Assembly (NCBI GenBank): GCA_937943045.1
Contig: CALEBN010000027.1
Location: 39,129-103,128 of the forward strand
Source: an uncultured Collinsella sp.
GTDB lineage: Bacteria; Actinomycetota; Coriobacteriia; Coriobacteriales; Coriobacteriaceae
Direction: 5' to 3'
Length of the DNA stretch: 64,000 bases
The position numbers and the translations under genes are program-made. The notes below the pieces were generated by a model, which worked only from the letters and a program-made list of their open reading frames with translations, had not been told where the DNA came from and did no database searches. Every line of letters starts with the position of its first letter. The first letter of the stretch is position 1. This document shows, piece by piece, positions 62,632 through 64,000 of the stretch.

Positions 62632-63516
62632 ATGAGCGAAAGGCAAATGAGGCTCGGCGCCCTCGAGGCCGGCGGGACCAAGATGGTCTGTGCCGTGGTG
62701 TCCGGCGACGGCGAGGTCCTCGACCGTATGGAGACCCCGACGCTTACGCCCGCCGAGACCGTCCCGCAGATGATCGAGTGGTTCACCGCCCGCGATGTGG
62801 ACGCGTTGGGCATCGGCGCCTTCGGCCCGACCTGCGTCGACCCCAACGACGAGCGCTACGGCTCCATCCTCCAGACGCCCAAGCTCGCGTGGCGAGGCCA
62901 TGGTCTTCGCGCCGCGTTCGCCGACGCCCTCGGGATTCCCGTGGCCTACGACACGGACGTGAACGTTGCCTGCCTCGGCGAAGTGGTCTTCGGCTGCTGC
63001 AAGGGGCTCGAGGACGCCGTCTACGTGACCATCGGCACCGGCGTGGGCGCGGGCGTCATGTGCGCGGGCAGGCTCCTTCACGGCATGCTGCACCCCGAGG
63101 CCGGCCACATGCTGGTAAGGACCCGTCCCACCGAGGAGGGACGCTGCGTCTGCCCGAGCCACGCGAGCTGTCTCGAGGGCCTCGCCTCCGGCCCCGCCAT
63201 CGCCGCGCGCTGGGGAAAGCCCGCGGCCGAGCTCGCGGACAACGATGAGGTGTGGGCGCTCGAGGGGGATTATCTGGGGCAGATGTGCGCAAACCTCGTG
63301 CTCATGTACTCGCCTCGCCGCATCGTCCTCGGCGGCGGCGTGATGCACCAGGAGCAGCTCTACGGCATCGTTCGCAAGAAGACCCTCGAATATCTGGGTG
63401 GCTACATCCAGACCGCCGAGCTTAAGGACATGGAGAGCTACATCTGCGCCCCGGGCTGCGGCGGCGACCAAGGAATCCTCGGCGCGGCCGAGCTGGCAAG
63501 AAGGACGCTCGCGTAA
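62632..63516 (+). CDS. ROK-family fructokinase
   Basis: This 294-residue sugar kinase has the fructokinase-like start LGALEAGGTKMVCAV, the ATP loop GTGVGAGV and the zinc motif around HPEAGHMLV with CVCPSHASCLEG. The type phosphorylates free fructose to fructose-6-phosphate. Last gene of the PTS operon, 79 bp after GH172, with its own AAGGAGG. It fits fructose released by the GH172 enzyme. Confidence 0.88.
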   Translation: MSERQMRLGALEAGGTKMVCAVVSGDGEVLDRMETPTLTPAETVPQMIEWFTARDVDALGIGAFGPTCVDPNDERYGSILQTPKLAWRGHGLRAAFADALGIPVAYDTDVNVACLGEVVFGCCKGLEDAVYVTIGTGVGAGVMCAGRLLHGMLHPEAGHMLVRTRPTEEGRCVCPSHASCLEGLASGPAIAARWGKPAAELADNDEVWALEGDYLGQMCANLVLMYSPRRIVLGGGVMHQEQLYGIVRKKTLEYLGGYIQTAELKDMESYICAPGCGGDQGILGAAELARRTLA

Positions 63517-63548
63517 CTTGCGCTCTCTCCGCCATACAACGCGTTAAG

Positions 63549-63602
63549 AAAAGACGAGCGCTTCTTGCCAATTGGGCGGCAAGAAGCGCTCGTCTTTTGC
63601 AT
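63549..63602. terminator. Strong bidirectional terminator
   Basis: The perfect 21-bp arms 63549-63569 and 63578-63598 start with AAAA and end with TTTT, so it serves both the PTS operon and the convergent gene. Confidence 0.9.
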
Positions 63603-63611
63603 TTTTGCCTT

Positions 63612-64000
63612 TTAAAATCTTATTTTCACGATTTGCATTTTCATCCCGTTGTCACCGACCCTTGCGAGAAACCGGAAAAAGCCGCTGACAGAAGGGTCTC
63701 TCAAATCGTTGTAACCCAGCATATAGCCGCGACTTGTGACCTGTAGATGGCTGTCCCACGTGCCGATTTCCTTGGCGGCATCCGAAACCGCAAAATATGC
63801 CCCCACATCCTTGATTTTTGCAGTCTTAAGCCATGTTTTTGCGATCATCTTTACCGCCGTCCGATTGGCAGCATCAAAGACCAGCACACTGCCGGGGAAA
63901 ACGCCCGCCATCCCCCGCACCAGTTCCCGGACCTGCTGGGTCAGAAAGTAATAGAACACCCCGGAGGCAAAGAACACCGCCCCGCCGGAGGCATCGATTT
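63612..64000 (-). CDS. O-methyltransferase of the LCM/Tcmp family (partial)
   Basis: Only the C-terminal ~129 residues lie in the window; the start is beyond 64000. ASGVFYYFLTQQVRELV and PGSVLVFDAANRTAV match class I methyltransferases of the leucine-carboxyl or polyketide type. The GC content is lower than in the PTS locus. The substrate is unknown. Confidence 0.75.
   Translation of the reverse strand, partial: IDASGGAVFFASGVFYYFLTQQVRELVRGMAGVFPGSVLVFDAANRTAVKMIAKTWLKTAKIKDVGAYFAVSDAAKEIGTWDSHLQVTSRGYMLGYNDLRDPSVSGFFRFLARVGDNGMKMQIVKIRF

Overview
The window looks like a chromosomal segment of a Collinsella-type actinobacterium (class Coriobacteriia). The evidence is the high GC content, the GatCAB, MurT/GatD, type III glutamine synthetase and glycerol dehydrogenase gene types, the many phosphotransferase (PTS) genes, and a tmRNA whose tag ends in ALAA. 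This assignment comes from gene types and base composition, not from a search.

Layout. 1-354: tail of an upstream gene, then two palindromic elements and a 21-bp tandem repeat. 355-3856: gatCAB. 4207-10339: an AAA+ ATPase, then an AraC regulator divergent from a paired ABC transporter. 10521-12860: DUF6110 protein plus a metal P-type ATPase. 12999-13864: RelB-like/PIN toxin-antitoxin pair. 14597-15290: tmRNA followed by elements derived from its T-arm. 15399-20307: patatin phospholipase, rplM-rpsI, glmM, a glucose-type IIA and nagB. 20758-23754: a 998-residue AfsR-like regulator. 23824-31218, all on the minus strand: YhbY, a methyltransferase, a DUF711 protein, and the operon metF / methionine-synthase activator / metH. 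31646-34678: glutamine synthetase III and a flavodoxin-ferredoxin protein. 34769-35333: tRNA-Glu with another T-arm element and a nested repeat array. 35334-39676: a fused MurT-GatD plus two TPR-like genes. 40177-44640: Fe-alcohol dehydrogenase, glycerol dehydrogenase, a deleted glycerol dehydrogenase copy, and a polyferredoxin. 44772-50083: GntR regulator, Zn-alcohol dehydrogenase, alpha-glucoside PTS and 6-phospho-alpha-glucosidase. 50211-55278: ychF, small genes, asparaginase and guaA. 56021-63516: a LevR-like regulator driving a mannose-family PTS with a GH172 hydrolase and a ROK fructokinase. 63612-64000: partial methyltransferase.

How the genes work together. metF supplies methyl-THF to a MetH that lacks its reactivation domain, which is encoded by the neighbouring gene. 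The glucose-type IIA could serve the alpha-glucoside IICB, which has no IIA domain of its own. GlmM and NagB handle amino-sugar phosphates. The last locus probably imports and splits a fructose-containing oligosaccharide.

Most unusual features: (1) elements after tmRNA and tRNA-Glu that begin with an inverted T-arm copy and end with a direct copy of the RNA 3' end; (2) two families of dispersed palindromes with conserved cores; (3) a LevR/NtrC-type AAA+ regulator with no GAFTGA motif, in a lineage that lacks sigma-54; (4) the MurT-GatD fusion; (5) a PTS wired to a GH172 enzyme.
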